A DNA stretch of 64,000 nt from Pontibacter sp. SGAir0037 (GTDB lineage: Bacteria; Bacteroidota; Bacteroidia; Cytophagales; Hymenobacteraceae). This document shows positions 9,207-18,228 of the stretch, in pieces. The stretch spans positions 62,001-126,000 of the forward strand of contig NZ_CP028093.1 of assembly GCF_005491705.1 (NCBI RefSeq), given 5' to 3'. A program made the position numbers and the translations under genes. The first letter of the stretch is position 1; the number at the start of each line of letters is the position of its first letter. Under the pieces are notes generated by a model. The model saw nothing but the letters and a program-made list of their open reading frames with translations. It searched no databases and had not been told where the DNA came from.

Positions 9207-9878
9207 TTACTTCTTGATTGCCTTGTACTCATCCATCAGGGAGCGGATGATCGCCTGGCTGTTGTCAGGGTAAGTGAGTCCCATCGGATTCATAGTCTTC
9301 AAAAGTCCCGCGTACTTGGCCACACGCATCTTGCGCGTAATGGAATAGGCCAGGCCCCGCATCACCCGCAGCTCGTCCACTACGTGGCGGATCAGGGTGA
9401 GCCTGTCGGCATTGTTCATTAGGTTCACATCCGTGCCGATGACAGCTACCTGGTAGATATAGGTAAACAGGTCAGATGTCCGGTTGAGCAGCTCCAGCTC
9501 TGTCTTGGCAGCGATCAGGAGCAGCTCGTTATCACCGCGCGCCAGTTCCATCATTTGGTTTTGGTAGCGGCCTATGTCTGCGGCAATTTGGGAGGCGTAA
9601 ATAATGTTCTTGCTCTGCCCGATAATGGATTGCACGGATTTAAGGGAGTTGTACATCTTTTCCTCCAGCTCCTTGATCTGCGTCATCTTCAGGCTGATGG
9701 TCGTCTGCAGGGCCGCGATCTTTCCTTCGTTTTCCTTAATGTCGTTTAAGGCCGCCTGCTGGGCCGTGTGGTTGACAACAAGTGTGGAAACGACCGCTGG
9801 GTCAAAAACAACCTGCTGGGCTAGTACATGACCTGTTACCAGGCTCATGAAGCTAAGCGTGTAGAGGTACTTTTTCAT
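9207..9878 (-). CDS. traI: TraI-type (DUF4141-like) periplasmic transfer protein
   Basis: 223-residue exported protein, signal peptide MKKYLYTLSFMSLVTGHVLA, then QQVVFDPAVVSTL, which resembles the 'WVVTDP' opening of DUF4141/TraI proteins. The rest is a long coiled coil (residues 45-110) and an all-helical tail, the architecture expected of a VirB5-like minor pilus component. The start overlaps the traG 3' end by 26 bases. The TraI name relies on position and architecture, not on a profile match. Confidence 0.75.
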   Translation of the reverse strand: MKKYLYTLSFMSLVTGHVLAQQVVFDPAVVSTLVVNHTAQQAALNDIKENEGKIAALQTTISLKMTQIKELEEKMYNSLKSVQSIIGQSKNIIYASQIAADIGRYQNQMMELARGDNELLLIAAKTELELLNRTSDLFTYIYQVAVIGTDVNLMNNADRLTLIRHVVDELRVMRGLAYSITRKMRVAKYAGLLKTMNPMGLTYPDNSQAIIRSLMDEYKAIKK

Positions 9879-12297
9879 AGCTGCGTTGCAAAATCAGGTG
9901 AACAAATTCATTTAGCTTGAGCCCCGAGGCCTTGAAGTCTGCGACAAACCTTTCCAAGGCCTCCCTGAAATCCCCATACTTGCTCAGGTACACTTGCATA
10001 GCCTCTTTTTCCTGGCGCTCGGTGGTGAAGGTCAAATACTCTTCCAGCGATACCTCCACACCGTACACCTCACCTGTGGCCCCACGCTTGATGTAGACTT
10101 CCTTGAAGCGGCCCCGCCCCTCTTTGTTGTCAAGGCTGTTGATGGTAAATATCTTCTTGCGCTCCACCTCATTGATAGAGAGCAGCGCGGCGATCTCATC
10201 GAAATTGTCCTTGAATTTGGTCTGGTCCAAAAGGCAGATCGTATCGGAGTTGTTGATGATAGAGTTCTTAACCACAACATTGCCGATGATATCATCCAGC
10301 TCCTGTGTCACGACCACGGCCTCTCCCCAGAATTTACGGACCGTTTTATAGACGTAGAGGATATAGCCGGCCATCAGCGGAGAGGCAATGGCCTTCCAGG
10401 CCTCCTCGATGATGAGCGCCTTACGGTTCTTCTTGTGGCGCATCTTCTGAAGGAACACATCCATAATGATCAGGGTGGTGATCGGGAAAAGTACCTTATG
10501 CTCCTTGATGGCATCAATTTCGAAAACAATAAAGGGCTCATCAAACAGGGTGGTATCCATCTCGTTGTTCAGGATCTGGCCATACGCCTCCCCTTTGCAG
10601 AACTTCTTAAGGATAAAGCGATAACTGGTCAGGTCAAAGTCAATGGACTCTTTTTGCGTGATCTCGTCGATCTTTCTGATGGAGAAGTCATAGAAGGACT
10701 GGAAGGAAAGGTAGCTGCTCTCCAAGCCGTTTTCAAAGTAGTATTGGTAATAGGAAGTGATAACGGAAGAGAGGACGCTGTCCTCAATTTGGCTGACAGT
10801 GCCCCCGGCACCTTTCCAGAGCAGGCCCACCAATGACTTGAGAAATTCCCGCTTCTCCTCGTTGAATTCGGCAGCAGAGATCCGGAAGGGGTTCATGGTG
10901 ATAGGCTGCTCCTCGGAGTAGGTAATGTAACGGCCCCTGTAGTAGGCACACAGGCCGGAGTAACTGTGTCCGGTATCCACCAAAATAACATCTGTGTGCT
11001 GCAGGGCATACTGCCGGATCAGGTGGTTCATGAAAAATGACTTCCCTGCTCCCGAAGGCCCCAACACGAACTTGTTACGGTTATTCATCCGGCCTGAGAA
11101 GATGGGCGCATCACTCGTGTCAATCGTGATAGGAATCCCCTGCCGGTCCGTGAAGTATACCTGAAAGCTGGATGACTCACTTTGCAGCAAACGTTCTTTA
11201 AAAAGCAGACATAAGGCCGCGTCTGAAGTAGTCAAAAATTTATCATATACTTTAAGCTCCGAACTATTGCCGGGCAAGGCACACCGGAATAGTTCGAGTT
11301 GGTTATATGCGTTTCGGGAGGGAATAATACCAATGGAAAACAAAGCGCTTTCCAGATAGTTAGCAGCACGGTCTATCTCCTTTTCTCTGGCTGAAAGCAG
11401 CACGCTGTAGTGTCCGTACACGAGCAGCTGGTTATCCTTGGCGATATCGGCCATCACCTGATCAATATCCCGCACACTCAGATCATTGGCCGGGTCAGGC
11501 ATGGAGAGGTGTTTCTTTCTTTTGGCCTGCAGCCTGGCCAATTCATGGCGCTGATCTGGGATTTGGATCACCTGGTTGTACACCAGGCAGTCACAACCTG
11601 GTACCTGGTGCAGAAAATGCATCAGGTCTACCGGGAGGCTATACCCTATGTGAAGCGCTGTGTTTGGCTTAAGATTGGACGGAAAGTTGATCTCATCTAT
11701 GTCCACAAGCGAGATACATCGGATAACGCTGTCACCAACTTGAAGGCCTTCCTCTGAGGCAAGGAGGTTATTGAGCGCATAAACCTCATCGGAAAAGTTG
11801 AAGGCAAGCATGCGGGAAATAAACTGCTTCACCTCGATCTCTTTCAGAGCATAGGGCTTGAAAGACCTGCTCTCCAGTATGTCCAGCACTTTGGCAACGT
11901 TCCGCTGGAATGCTTTGAAGTCTTTCTCGTCATATGTAAAGAAGCTGGAGCGCCGCACATCCCTTGTTATAGTTAGGTATGTAGAGACGTCCAGGTACTC
12001 TCTTCCTGCAAATGCCTCCTGAAATTTCTGACTCAGGAGGTCATCCGTTTTCTTCGGTACATAGCACTTCCTGGCTAGTATGTCCGTTTTCTGAAGGGTG
12101 TAGCCTGCGCCTAGAATTTTAACGATGTTGGCAAAGGTCTGGTGGAAGAGATGGTATGCCTCCACGTCTGCACAGTACTGCAGGGCAGGATTTTGTACTT
12201 TGATGATAACCGAATAGTCTCCGCGCTCATGATATAGAATATCATGGGCATGACGGTCTATGCCAATGTATGGCAGACCAAACCGCTGCTTTTTCAT
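9853..12297 (-). CDS. traG: Conjugation system ATPase TraG (VirB4-like)
   Basis: Large cytoplasmic ATPase that powers assembly of the conjugation channel. The N-terminal VirB4 domain (1-390) includes DVRRSSFFTYDEKDF. Walker A is GPSGAGKS at 413-420, the region VDTGHSYSGL follows, and Walker B is KALIIEEAW near 640, with the RecA-like/HerA core to about 760. Length of 814 aa matches TraG of Bacteroidota. It lies 48 bp after traF and overlaps traI by 26 bases. No frameshift or missing motif was seen. Confidence 0.95.
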   Translation of the reverse strand: MKKQRFGLPYIGIDRHAHDILYHERGDYSVIIKVQNPALQYCADVEAYHLFHQTFANIVKILGAGYTLQKTDILARKCYVPKKTDDLLSQKFQEAFAGREYLDVSTYLTITRDVRRSSFFTYDEKDFKAFQRNVAKVLDILESRSFKPYALKEIEVKQFISRMLAFNFSDEVYALNNLLASEEGLQVGDSVIRCISLVDIDEINFPSNLKPNTALHIGYSLPVDLMHFLHQVPGCDCLVYNQVIQIPDQRHELARLQAKRKKHLSMPDPANDLSVRDIDQVMADIAKDNQLLVYGHYSVLLSAREKEIDRAANYLESALFSIGIIPSRNAYNQLELFRCALPGNSSELKVYDKFLTTSDAALCLLFKERLLQSESSSFQVYFTDRQGIPITIDTSDAPIFSGRMNNRNKFVLGPSGAGKSFFMNHLIRQYALQHTDVILVDTGHSYSGLCAYYRGRYITYSEEQPITMNPFRISAAEFNEEKREFLKSLVGLLWKGAGGTVSQIEDSVLSSVITSYYQYYFENGLESSYLSFQSFYDFSIRKIDEITQKESIDFDLTSYRFILKKFCKGEAYGQILNNEMDTTLFDEPFIVFEIDAIKEHKVLFPITTLIIMDVFLQKMRHKKNRKALIIEEAWKAIASPLMAGYILYVYKTVRKFWGEAVVVTQELDDIIGNVVVKNSIINNSDTICLLDQTKFKDNFDEIAALLSINEVERKKIFTINSLDNKEGRGRFKEVYIKRGATGEVYGVEVSLEEYLTFTTERQEKEAMQVYLSKYGDFREALERFVADFKASGLKLNEFVHLILQRSYEKVPLHA

Positions 12298-12345
12298 GGC
12301 TAAGAAAAGTGATGACGTTAAAGTTGTGCTGCCAGGGCCAGACTC

Positions 12346-12648
12346 CTATCTTCGTGCAGAGCGCCTCCATTGTGCGGGCATGATGTATACCCCTTTGGAC
12401 TTCGTTTTATGATGCAACCCTTTCTTCTGCTGCATAGCCGTAAACCCCATACCGCCGAAAGTCACGACCACCAAGGCTACCAGACCTGAAAAGAAGTTGA
12501 GCGAAACAGATAAGACAACTGCCGCAAAGAAGCCAGTTAGAACGGAGGCCAGGCCCCAGTAGATATATCTACCTTTCAAGGACTTAAATACAAGGGGTTT
12601 TTGCAGCCCCTTGTAGACATTAAATCCTCTGTTATCTTCGGGAGCCAC
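12346..12648 (-). CDS. traF: TraF (DUF4133), VirB3-like
   Basis: 100-residue inner-membrane protein. The opening FNVYKGLQKPLVFKSLKGRY followed by IYWG is the DUF4133 signature, and two membrane segments follow (residues 31-50 and 55-72). VirB3-like proteins associate with the VirB4 ATPase encoded just downstream. It starts 3 bp after the traE stop. Assignment is firm from motif, size and order. Confidence 0.92.
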   Translation of the reverse strand: MAPEDNRGFNVYKGLQKPLVFKSLKGRYIYWGLASVLTGFFAAVVLSVSLNFFSGLVALVVVTFGGMGFTAMQQKKGLHHKTKSKGVYIMPAQWRRSARR

Positions 12649-12651
12649 GGC

Positions 12652-12957
12652 TTACAAGCCGAAGAAGGCTTTGATCACCACCCCCACCACCATCAGGAAT
12701 ACACAGGACCCCATCCACCCCATGACAGCCTTTTGTGTGTCCTGGTCTCCGGAGTTCCACTTGATGTACACCCTAACTCCCCCAATCAGGCCAACAATAG
12801 CTCCGATGACTAGGATTAGGTTGCCTACAGGGTCAATGTAAGTTTGGAGTTCAGAGGCTCCGGCATCAATGCCTCCGGCCCCTTGAGCAAAGGAAGATGG
12901 GACAGCGAGGACTACCAATACGAGCATAGCAAGTAACTTTTTCATAATCTCTGTCAT
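12652..12957 (-). CDS. traE: TraE (DUF4134), VirB2-like pilin candidate
   Basis: 101-residue protein with a cleavable signal (residues 5-24, LLAMLVLVVLAVPSSFA), the conserved GAGGIDAGASELQTYIDPVG segment and two hydrophobic helices with IVGLIGGVRVYIKWNSGD between them. This is the DUF4134 pattern; the family occupies the pilin position (VirB2) in Bacteroidota transfer systems. The gene is between the small membrane protein gene and traF. The true start may be the second Met at residue 5. Confidence 0.92.
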   Translation of the reverse strand: MTEIMKKLLAMLVLVVLAVPSSFAQGAGGIDAGASELQTYIDPVGNLILVIGAIVGLIGGVRVYIKWNSGDQDTQKAVMGWMGSCVFLMVVGVVIKAFFGL

Positions 12958-12969
12958 TGAGTTAAAAAT

Positions 12970-13380
12970 TTATGAAGAAAAAGGTATTGCGTTTGAAAGT
13001 CGCCTGGCGTTCTGAAGGAACTCCTCTAGGGGTATCCCCTGCCCTATCACGGGCATGGCGACACTATTCTCGGAGGCCGTCTGGTGCGCAAAGGCATGCC
13101 CGTCGGCTGCAATAGGATATTCTTGGGGGCCGCTATCCAAGGGTTGCTCCTCCTGCTCGTAATCCTCATAATCCTCCTCGAATTCTTCCTCCAGGTAATC
13201 CTCGTCCACAATGTCTTGGGGTGCCTCTGTAGTGTCTACTAAATCTGAAACACTGTACTGCGCCACCATATCTGCGGCTACGCCTTTTGCATTTCGAAGG
13301 TACAGGTCAAATAACAGGTTACCTACATAATAAAGCACATAGAGTACTGCTACCGTAGCAAAGAAAACGCCCCAAGACAT
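12970..13380 (-). CDS. Small acidic membrane protein of the transfer operon
   Basis: 136 residues with one N-terminal membrane segment (about 4-24, GVFFATVAVLYVLYYVGNLL), then a very acidic stretch (EDYLEEEFEEDYEDYEQEE) and a hydrophilic tail. It occupies the traC/traD position just before traE. No known domain. The acidic segment makes it a candidate for protein-protein contact in the transfer apparatus. A 154-bp AT-rich gap upstream could hold a promoter for the genes from here on. Confidence 0.7.
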   Translation of the reverse strand: MSWGVFFATVAVLYVLYYVGNLLFDLYLRNAKGVAADMVAQYSVSDLVDTTEAPQDIVDEDYLEEEFEEDYEDYEQEEQPLDSGPQEYPIAADGHAFAHQTASENSVAMPVIGQGIPLEEFLQNARRLSNAIPFSS

Positions 13381-13534
13381 AGCTATATAATTTAAGTTAA
13401 AACATCGATTTACAAACTAGACATTCCTACTTTAAATATATAATCGATATGAAATACGGTTTTATACTTATACGTATATTTTAAGATTAGATTATTTATT
13501 TATATACTTTTTTACCTAATGTTATAGATTCAGC

Positions 13535-14029
13535 TTAGTTCAAGAACTTGTTATCCGTTCTATCTCGGAGCCTTTGGATCTCCTCTTTATGCTCTTCAAT
13601 GAATTTGGCAAACAGGTAGCTTGCCAGCACATTGATTTTGATCCCTCCTTTTTTCTTCAGCAGGTCTAGCACTTCGTGTATATGCACGTCCACATAAACT
13701 GTTTTGGAGGTAAAGGTAAACTCATCCTTCGCACTATCGAGCTCAGCAAGCAGTTGTTCAAAGCTCAAACCTGACGCTGCTTTACCCGAAGCCTTTGCAG
13801 CTGTCTTTTTCGAGGAAGGCGCCTCCTGCTTTTTGCCTGCTGTAGCGGTAGAAGAAGCCTTAGGCTTTTCACCTTTTTTGCCCGATTTTGAAACTGCGGG
13901 CGCCGTCTCTTCTTTTTCCTCAGGAACTGGTTGAACAGCTTTCTCTTCTGCGTTTTTCTGCTGGGGAGCCTGTCCTATGCTTTGCTTAAAGCTCTTGATG
14001 TCAAACCCTTTGTTACCTGCTGTAGCCAT
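13535..14029 (-). CDS. DUF3408-like protein (TraB/TraC position)
   Basis: 164 residues. The first 90 are a Lys/Ala/Pro/Glu-rich disordered region (KSGKKGEKPKASSTATAGKK), and the C-terminal 70 (TVYVDVHIHEVLDLLKKK, then LASYLFAKFIEEHKEEIQ) have the ribbon-helix-helix-like shape of DUF3408, the family encoded after the ParA-like TraA in Bacteroidota elements. It probably binds DNA and works with the ParA-like protein. It lies 72 bp after traA. Confidence 0.75.
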   Translation of the reverse strand: MATAGNKGFDIKSFKQSIGQAPQQKNAEEKAVQPVPEEKEETAPAVSKSGKKGEKPKASSTATAGKKQEAPSSKKTAAKASGKAASGLSFEQLLAELDSAKDEFTFTSKTVYVDVHIHEVLDLLKKKGGIKINVLASYLFAKFIEEHKEEIQRLRDRTDNKFLN

Positions 14030-14101
14030 GAATAATATACGTTATTTAATTAAAATGTTTCAATTATTGAATATTAATATAAATTTTATTTAAAGAATCT
14101 T

Positions 14102-14731
14102 CTATATTGTCTCTAAATACTCATTATATATATACCCAAAAGAATTATCGAGCACCCCACGGATATCCGAAGAGATCGATACGGTATCTATGCGTTGAAA
14201 TCCTACCCGGTCTGGCAGCGCCGGAGCCACAGTGCCGAATTGCGCCAGCTGCTCATCCACGGCAGCTTTCAATTCATAGTTCACGGAGGACTTCAGGCGG
14301 TTTGGCAGGAACACGATCCTTACCTGCGGGTTAACATGCTTGGCCACCTGAACAAAGAACATGGTGGACTCAAAAGTCATCTTCTCATAGGCGAACGGAC
14401 AGACGATCACCTCAGCGTCCTGGTATACAGCAATGAGCTCGTTCGTGTCCAGCCTGCCAGGCATGTCCATAATAACATGCCCCCCTTGCAGGCTATCAAT
14501 ATGCACCTTGTATTTCGGGTACTCCTCTACCTCCATCTTGATAACCTCGTACAGTGGGTCATTGGCATACAGCTCCTTCTCCTTCTCCCATCTGGAATAG
14601 ATGGAGTCCTGAAAGTCCATATCCAAGATGATCACATTGTCCTTTTTCTCTAAGGCCAGATAGTTAGCCAGCAGTATACAGGTGGTGGACTTGCCTACCC
14701 CTCCTTTTTGGTTTGCTACTACAATTTTCAT
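14102..14731 (-). CDS. traA: ParA-like ATPase (TraA)
   Basis: MinD/ParA-type ATPase. The deviant Walker A KGGVGKST is at residues 9-16, the switch segment ILDMDFQDS at 35-43, and VIMDMPGRLDT carries the Walker B. The length of 209 aa is that of the short ParA group used both in plasmid partition and as TraA at the head of Bacteroidota tra operons. The DUF3408-like gene directly downstream could be its partner. Partition and transfer roles cannot be separated from sequence. Confidence 0.9.
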   Translation of the reverse strand: MKIVVANQKGGVGKSTTCILLANYLALEKKDNVIILDMDFQDSIYSRWEKEKELYANDPLYEVIKMEVEEYPKYKVHIDSLQGGHVIMDMPGRLDTNELIAVYQDAEVIVCPFAYEKMTFESTMFFVQVAKHVNPQVRIVFLPNRLKSSVNYELKAAVDEQLAQFGTVAPALPDRVGFQRIDTVSISSDIRGVLDNSFGYIYNEYLETI

Positions 14732-14751
14732 GTATTAATCGTCTATGTGTA

Positions 14752-16329
14752 TTATCGTTTTCGTTGATTTTTTCTCTTCCTATTCTCGCCCTGATCAGGT
14801 CCGAGGTTTGACTCCATATGGTAAAGCATGGAAGCTGCCAGTTGACCGATGGTACTGGAAGACTGGCCCCATGCGTCCTGCAGCCTTTCCTCCCTCGCCC
14901 GATCACTACCCTTATCGAGCTCAACAACCTGCACAGCATGAAAGTCAGGCCTCTCATTGGTCAGATCTACCCAGGCATATACCCGTTTCTGCTGATGATC
15001 AATCAGGAAATGCTTTCCGTCTGCTTGGGCAATGCTCCAGCCGCAACTGTCCAGGATTTCCTGCAGCGGCCTGCCGCTGGCAAGGCCGCTGTGCAGCTTG
15101 GCGGCCACCACCTCCTTCTCCAGAGGGTCAGAAGGCTTCGCAACCGACAGATCCGACTGCTTTACAAAAAACAGCCTGGAAAGCAGCCTCATATCCTTAT
15201 CGCTCGTCACAACGTACTGCCGTGCCTCCTGCAGCCTTTCCTGGTAAAGCAGCGCCCTGACATGGGTCTTATCAAGCATCAGAACAGGGATGCTGCCTTC
15301 TTCATCTCCCTTGATGCGGATCTCTCCCTTTCTGTTGATCAGGAGCCCTGTTGCCTCCAGCTGTATTTTGAAGCCGGTGTAACACAGCCCCCTGTCTGCA
15401 GAAAGCTTGGCTATGAGCTCCCGTCCAGCCTGTTTTTTATCTTCTCTGTTAACACTGGAAAGCAGCTCATCGAGCTTCATCACCTGGGAGCCCTTCAGCA
15501 CCTGTTTGCTGGCATGGTCGAGAATCGTGTAGCCATAGGGAGTGCTCTTCCCCTCTGCCTGGTGCACCACCAGCTCTATCCCGAACTTTTCCTTTAATAG
15601 CCCGGAGAACTGCTCCACCGTTAGGCCTCGTTTATACTTGCGGAACATGGCTTTCAGCTGCCCTACACGCGCATCTGGTGCTTTATACTTCGCTATCCTG
15701 TCAGCGACTTCTTTCTTTGCAAAGGCATGCACCACTGAACCGTACTTAATGAACTGGTACTGTCCCTCCTTCTCCGTGACCTTCACGCCTTCCCTTTCGA
15801 GCAGCAACTTAAACTGAGCTTCAGAGGAAAATCCATATGCCAGCGCTTTCGTCAAGTATGCTTTTATCTCGTATGCCACATCCTGCATCAGAATCTCCTG
15901 CATCACTTTCTGAGACCTTACGTTTTCATACTTGTCATTCACCTTCTTCCCCTCTTTGCTTACCCTGGTAGACACCATGTGCACATGGTTGTGCGCAGTA
16001 TCTGAATGAAAGTAGATAAGGTAGGGGTTATCATGGTACCCCATGCGCTGGAGGTACTGCTCCGCGATTTCCAGGAGTTCCTCCGCACCCTTCTCCCTTC
16101 CCTTGCAGGAAATAATGGCATGGAACTGGGACTTTAGCACTGATTCGTTTGTGTTTGCCACCAACGTCATGTACCTGATGTAATCCTCCTGCTTCAAGCT
16201 TCCTGCTGCCAGATTCAGAAAACCGAAGTTCTCAGCCTTGAGCAGCTGAGCTGCACCCTGTGCTCTTTTCTCTTCATTATAAACAACGCCATTGAACCCG
16301 GCAGCGGCAGAAAGGATTTTCACAATCAT
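14752..16329 (-). CDS. mobB: Relaxase MobB (mobilisation nuclease)
   Basis: DNA-nicking relaxase that starts transfer at oriT. The N-terminal nuclease domain (1-150) has the metal-binding triad HNHVHMVS (His113, 115, 117) after YLIYFHSD and candidate nucleophile tyrosines near the N-terminus (Tyr17, Tyr50, Tyr53), as in MOBP-type enzymes. The long C-terminal part (150-525) has no recognised domain but ends in a basic tail (RKRKNQRKR). It lies downstream of mobA, separated by the repeat tract, and 20 bp upstream of traA. Confidence 0.92.
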   Translation of the reverse strand: MIVKILSAAAGFNGVVYNEEKRAQGAAQLLKAENFGFLNLAAGSLKQEDYIRYMTLVANTNESVLKSQFHAIISCKGREKGAEELLEIAEQYLQRMGYHDNPYLIYFHSDTAHNHVHMVSTRVSKEGKKVNDKYENVRSQKVMQEILMQDVAYEIKAYLTKALAYGFSSEAQFKLLLEREGVKVTEKEGQYQFIKYGSVVHAFAKKEVADRIAKYKAPDARVGQLKAMFRKYKRGLTVEQFSGLLKEKFGIELVVHQAEGKSTPYGYTILDHASKQVLKGSQVMKLDELLSSVNREDKKQAGRELIAKLSADRGLCYTGFKIQLEATGLLINRKGEIRIKGDEEGSIPVLMLDKTHVRALLYQERLQEARQYVVTSDKDMRLLSRLFFVKQSDLSVAKPSDPLEKEVVAAKLHSGLASGRPLQEILDSCGWSIAQADGKHFLIDHQQKRVYAWVDLTNERPDFHAVQVVELDKGSDRAREERLQDAWGQSSSTIGQLAASMLYHMESNLGPDQGENRKRKNQRKR

Positions 16330-16479
16330 AGCCCACTCTTTAACGCATCAAAAATATAACAAATAATAATTTTCACATAAAAGCTACTATATATTATTTA
16401 ACAATTTTAAAGTATTATATTTTATTTAATAATTATCAGTTGTTATTTATTGCTCAAAACTCAATAATTAATAGGTAAC

Positions 16480-16696
16480 ATTTATTAATTCTTATTTATT
16501 AATTCTTATTTATTAATTCTTATTTATTAATTCTTATTTATTAATTCTTATTTATTAATTCTTATTTATTAATTCTTATTTATTAATTCTTACTTATTAA
16601 TTCTTACTTATTAATTCTTATTTATTAATTCTTATTTATTAATTCTTATTTATTAATTTTATTTATTAATTCTTATTTATTAATTCTTATTTATTA
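16480..16696. repeat. Tandem array of about 15.5 copies of a 14-bp AT-rich unit
   Basis: The unit TTATTTATTAATTC is repeated head to tail with almost no variation. Two copies read TTACTTATTAATTC and one copy has lost a base (13 bp). The array fills most of the gap between mobA and mobB and extends to within 12 bp of the mobA stop codon. It contains no ORF. The near identity of copies points to recent expansion or active homogenisation; a binding or melting role near the relaxase gene is possible but unproven. Confidence 0.95.
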
Positions 16697-16707
16697 AATA
16701 ATAAATA

Positions 16708-17145
16708 TTATTTAACCTTCTTAAACCTAGCAGCAGCAATCCGGAGAAAAGACCGAAGCGCCTTGACCAATTCTTTTTCTATACCCCCGAACTCTATCAT
16801 GTGCCTGTTAAAATCGGCAAGAAACTGCAGGTTTATCATATTGTTCGCCTTCAGGTAATTGACATAGCGTGCTACTTGATTGATATTGTTACCGACCCTG
16901 CTGATCTCTGGACCCAGCTTATCCAGAACCGCGATCAACTCTTTGGGATTAGCAATAAAATCGTCAGGCTGCGCCAGTGTCTTCTTTCGCAGGTAAACAG
17001 ACAATAATTCATGCCCTGCAGCCGTCATCTCAGCCTCCAGTTGCCTGTATTCGCTATCGGAAAAGGTCAGCTTTACTTGTCTGGCTCTCTTTAAGTCAGG
17101 CGATAGTTTTGGACGCCCTCCCTTTGCTTTCTTAACATCTTCCAT
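16708..17145 (-). CDS. mobA: Mobilisation accessory protein MobA (MobC-family relaxosome protein)
   Basis: Small DNA-binding partner of the relaxase. The N-terminal KGGRPKLSPDLKRARQVKLT with FSDSEYRQLE is a ribbon-helix-helix, and the middle ISRVGNNINQVARYVN is the hallmark of the bacterial mobilisation (MobC/BmpH-type) family. It ends in a basic tail (IAAARFKKVK). The start at MEDVKK is preferred; an in-frame ATG 24 bases upstream (17169) would add eight hydrophobic residues not typical for the family. It probably binds the inverted repeats upstream. Confidence 0.88.
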   Translation of the reverse strand: MEDVKKAKGGRPKLSPDLKRARQVKLTFSDSEYRQLEAEMTAAGHELLSVYLRKKTLAQPDDFIANPKELIAVLDKLGPEISRVGNNINQVARYVNYLKANNMINLQFLADFNRHMIEFGGIEKELVKALRSFLRIAAARFKKVK

Positions 17146-17184
17146 ACATTCTATGCTCAATAAAAACACGAGTTGCGAGTGGCT

Positions 17185-17250
17185 TTACCCCTGCTGACAG
17201 CTACGCTGAAAGCAGGGCAAGAGGTTTTGAGGGACTCAAAACACATCTTG
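17185..17250. other. Candidate oriT
   Basis: Two inverted repeats lie within 100 bp upstream of mobA: CCCTGCT (17189-17195) paired with AGCAGGG (17211-17217), and GTTTTGAG (17224-17231) paired with CTCAAAAC (17235-17242) around a 3-base loop. MOBP-type origins usually sit just upstream of the relaxosome genes and contain such repeats beside the nic site. No nic consensus could be recognised by eye. Confidence 0.5.
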
Positions 17251-17607
17251 CAATACAAAGCCCTCCATACATCAAAAGAAAGAATTCTAAGCAAATAATA
17301 CAAGGAGGGAGGGAGATTAGGAAGAGTAAGATTCCAAAGGCGGAGCATTAGGTAAGCTGGACGGGACAGGGGAGCATGGATGACAAGTACCTACTATAAG
17401 AAAGAGCTTCAAACACTAAATCCAGCGGAACAAATATTTAATAATTATTACTTATTAGCTATTATCTAAAATATAATAAGCAATATCTAATAACTAACAT
17501 GTATTAGATATTACTTATAATTCTTTTTACAGCTAGTAATATGTGCCAATTAAAGGTAAGCAGCTTAAAAGTCAAAGTTGATAGTTTGAGACAATAAGCA
17601 GAAAGAA
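17251..17607. other. AT-rich non-coding stretch with inverted repeats
   Basis: No credible gene. It contains a 26-bp element at 17440-17465 that recurs at 28021-28046 with two differences, and an inverted repeat AATATCTAATA (about 17482-17492) with TATTAGATATT (about 17501-17511). Confidence 0.5.
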
Positions 17608-17862
17608 TCAGAAAAGGGTAGACAGGTCAATAGGGGAGAGGTAGGGTTCCAGAAGCCTTCGGCTTTTAAAAGCCCGTATATGGCAAATACTACTATCGCT
17701 ATTACATGAACTAAACCAAACCTCTGCAAAAAAATCACCTATGTAGTAGAGGCATACCCGATACTCCCCATCGAGGCGGCTTGAAAGGAACTGCCCCTCA
17801 TCCCATACAGCCTGTGCCCTGTCATCGATAGAAAGAATACTATTGAACTCATATAGATTCAT
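17608..17862 (-). CDS. Small conserved hypothetical protein
   Basis: 84 residues starting MNLYEFNSILSIDDRAQAVW, followed by a beta-rich centre (YRVCLYYIGDFFAEVWFSS) and a basic end (HIRAFKSRRLLEPYL). The 'NLYEFN...AVW' opening and the length resemble a family of small orphan proteins common in Hymenobacteraceae genomes and plasmids; its function is unknown. It is a single minus-strand gene with no partner. A similar layout (W..GE.L..., then F.E.W) occurs in the 84-residue protein at 27303-27557, but relatedness is uncertain. Confidence 0.6.
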   Translation of the reverse strand: MNLYEFNSILSIDDRAQAVWDEGQFLSSRLDGEYRVCLYYIGDFFAEVWFSSCNSDSSICHIRAFKSRRLLEPYLSPIDLSTLF

Positions 17863-17937
17863 AGGCGAAAAAGCGAGAGGTTGATCAATAGGGTAGTAGG
17901 CAATATAAAGCTTAGCATCTTGTGCTTTGTGAAGCTA

Positions 17938-18228
17938 TCATTTAGTTGCTCCTTCAGCAGGTGCCGATTTCTTGATCGTTTCTTGAAGTAAGGCAAAGAG
18001 CTTGATCGCATCTACATCCAACATTACTGCCAGGTCCAGCACTTCACTTACCCGAAAGGATCTAGGATCGTCAATCTTGTTCCGCAGTCGCTGGTTGTTA
18101 ACGCCTAGTGCTTTGGCCACGGGAGTATACGGCACGATATCAAACAGCTCAGCAAGGGAAGTCAGCTGTTGCTTTTCAAGCATACGCTTGCCTAATTCAA
18201 ACTTAGGGCTCTTATCTTCAATTTGCAT
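17938..18228 (-). CDS. Small HTH DNA-binding protein
   Basis: 96 residues. The centre (FDIVPYTPVAKALGVNNQRL, then RNKIDDPRSFRVSEVLDLA) reads as a helix-turn-helix in which VAKALGVNNQRLRNKI is the DNA-contacting pair. Proteins of this type are common single regulators on Bacteroidota plasmids. The promoter region just upstream (18229-18320) is AT-rich and contains a short inverted repeat around ATCTAATGATAGAT, which could be its own operator. Target genes are not evident. Confidence 0.65.
   Translation of the reverse strand: MQIEDKSPKFELGKRMLEKQQLTSLAELFDIVPYTPVAKALGVNNQRLRNKIDDPRSFRVSEVLDLAVMLDVDAIKLFALLQETIKKSAPAEGATK

Noticed and set aside
9994..10836. 280-codon plus-strand open frame
   Set aside because: Antisense to the VirB4-like traG, whose motifs and neighbours are clear; the plus-strand translation has no domain.
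16480..16696. Tandem repeats as a CRISPR or origin iterons
   Set aside because: No spacers, and no match to the iterons at 23.4-24.2 kb.
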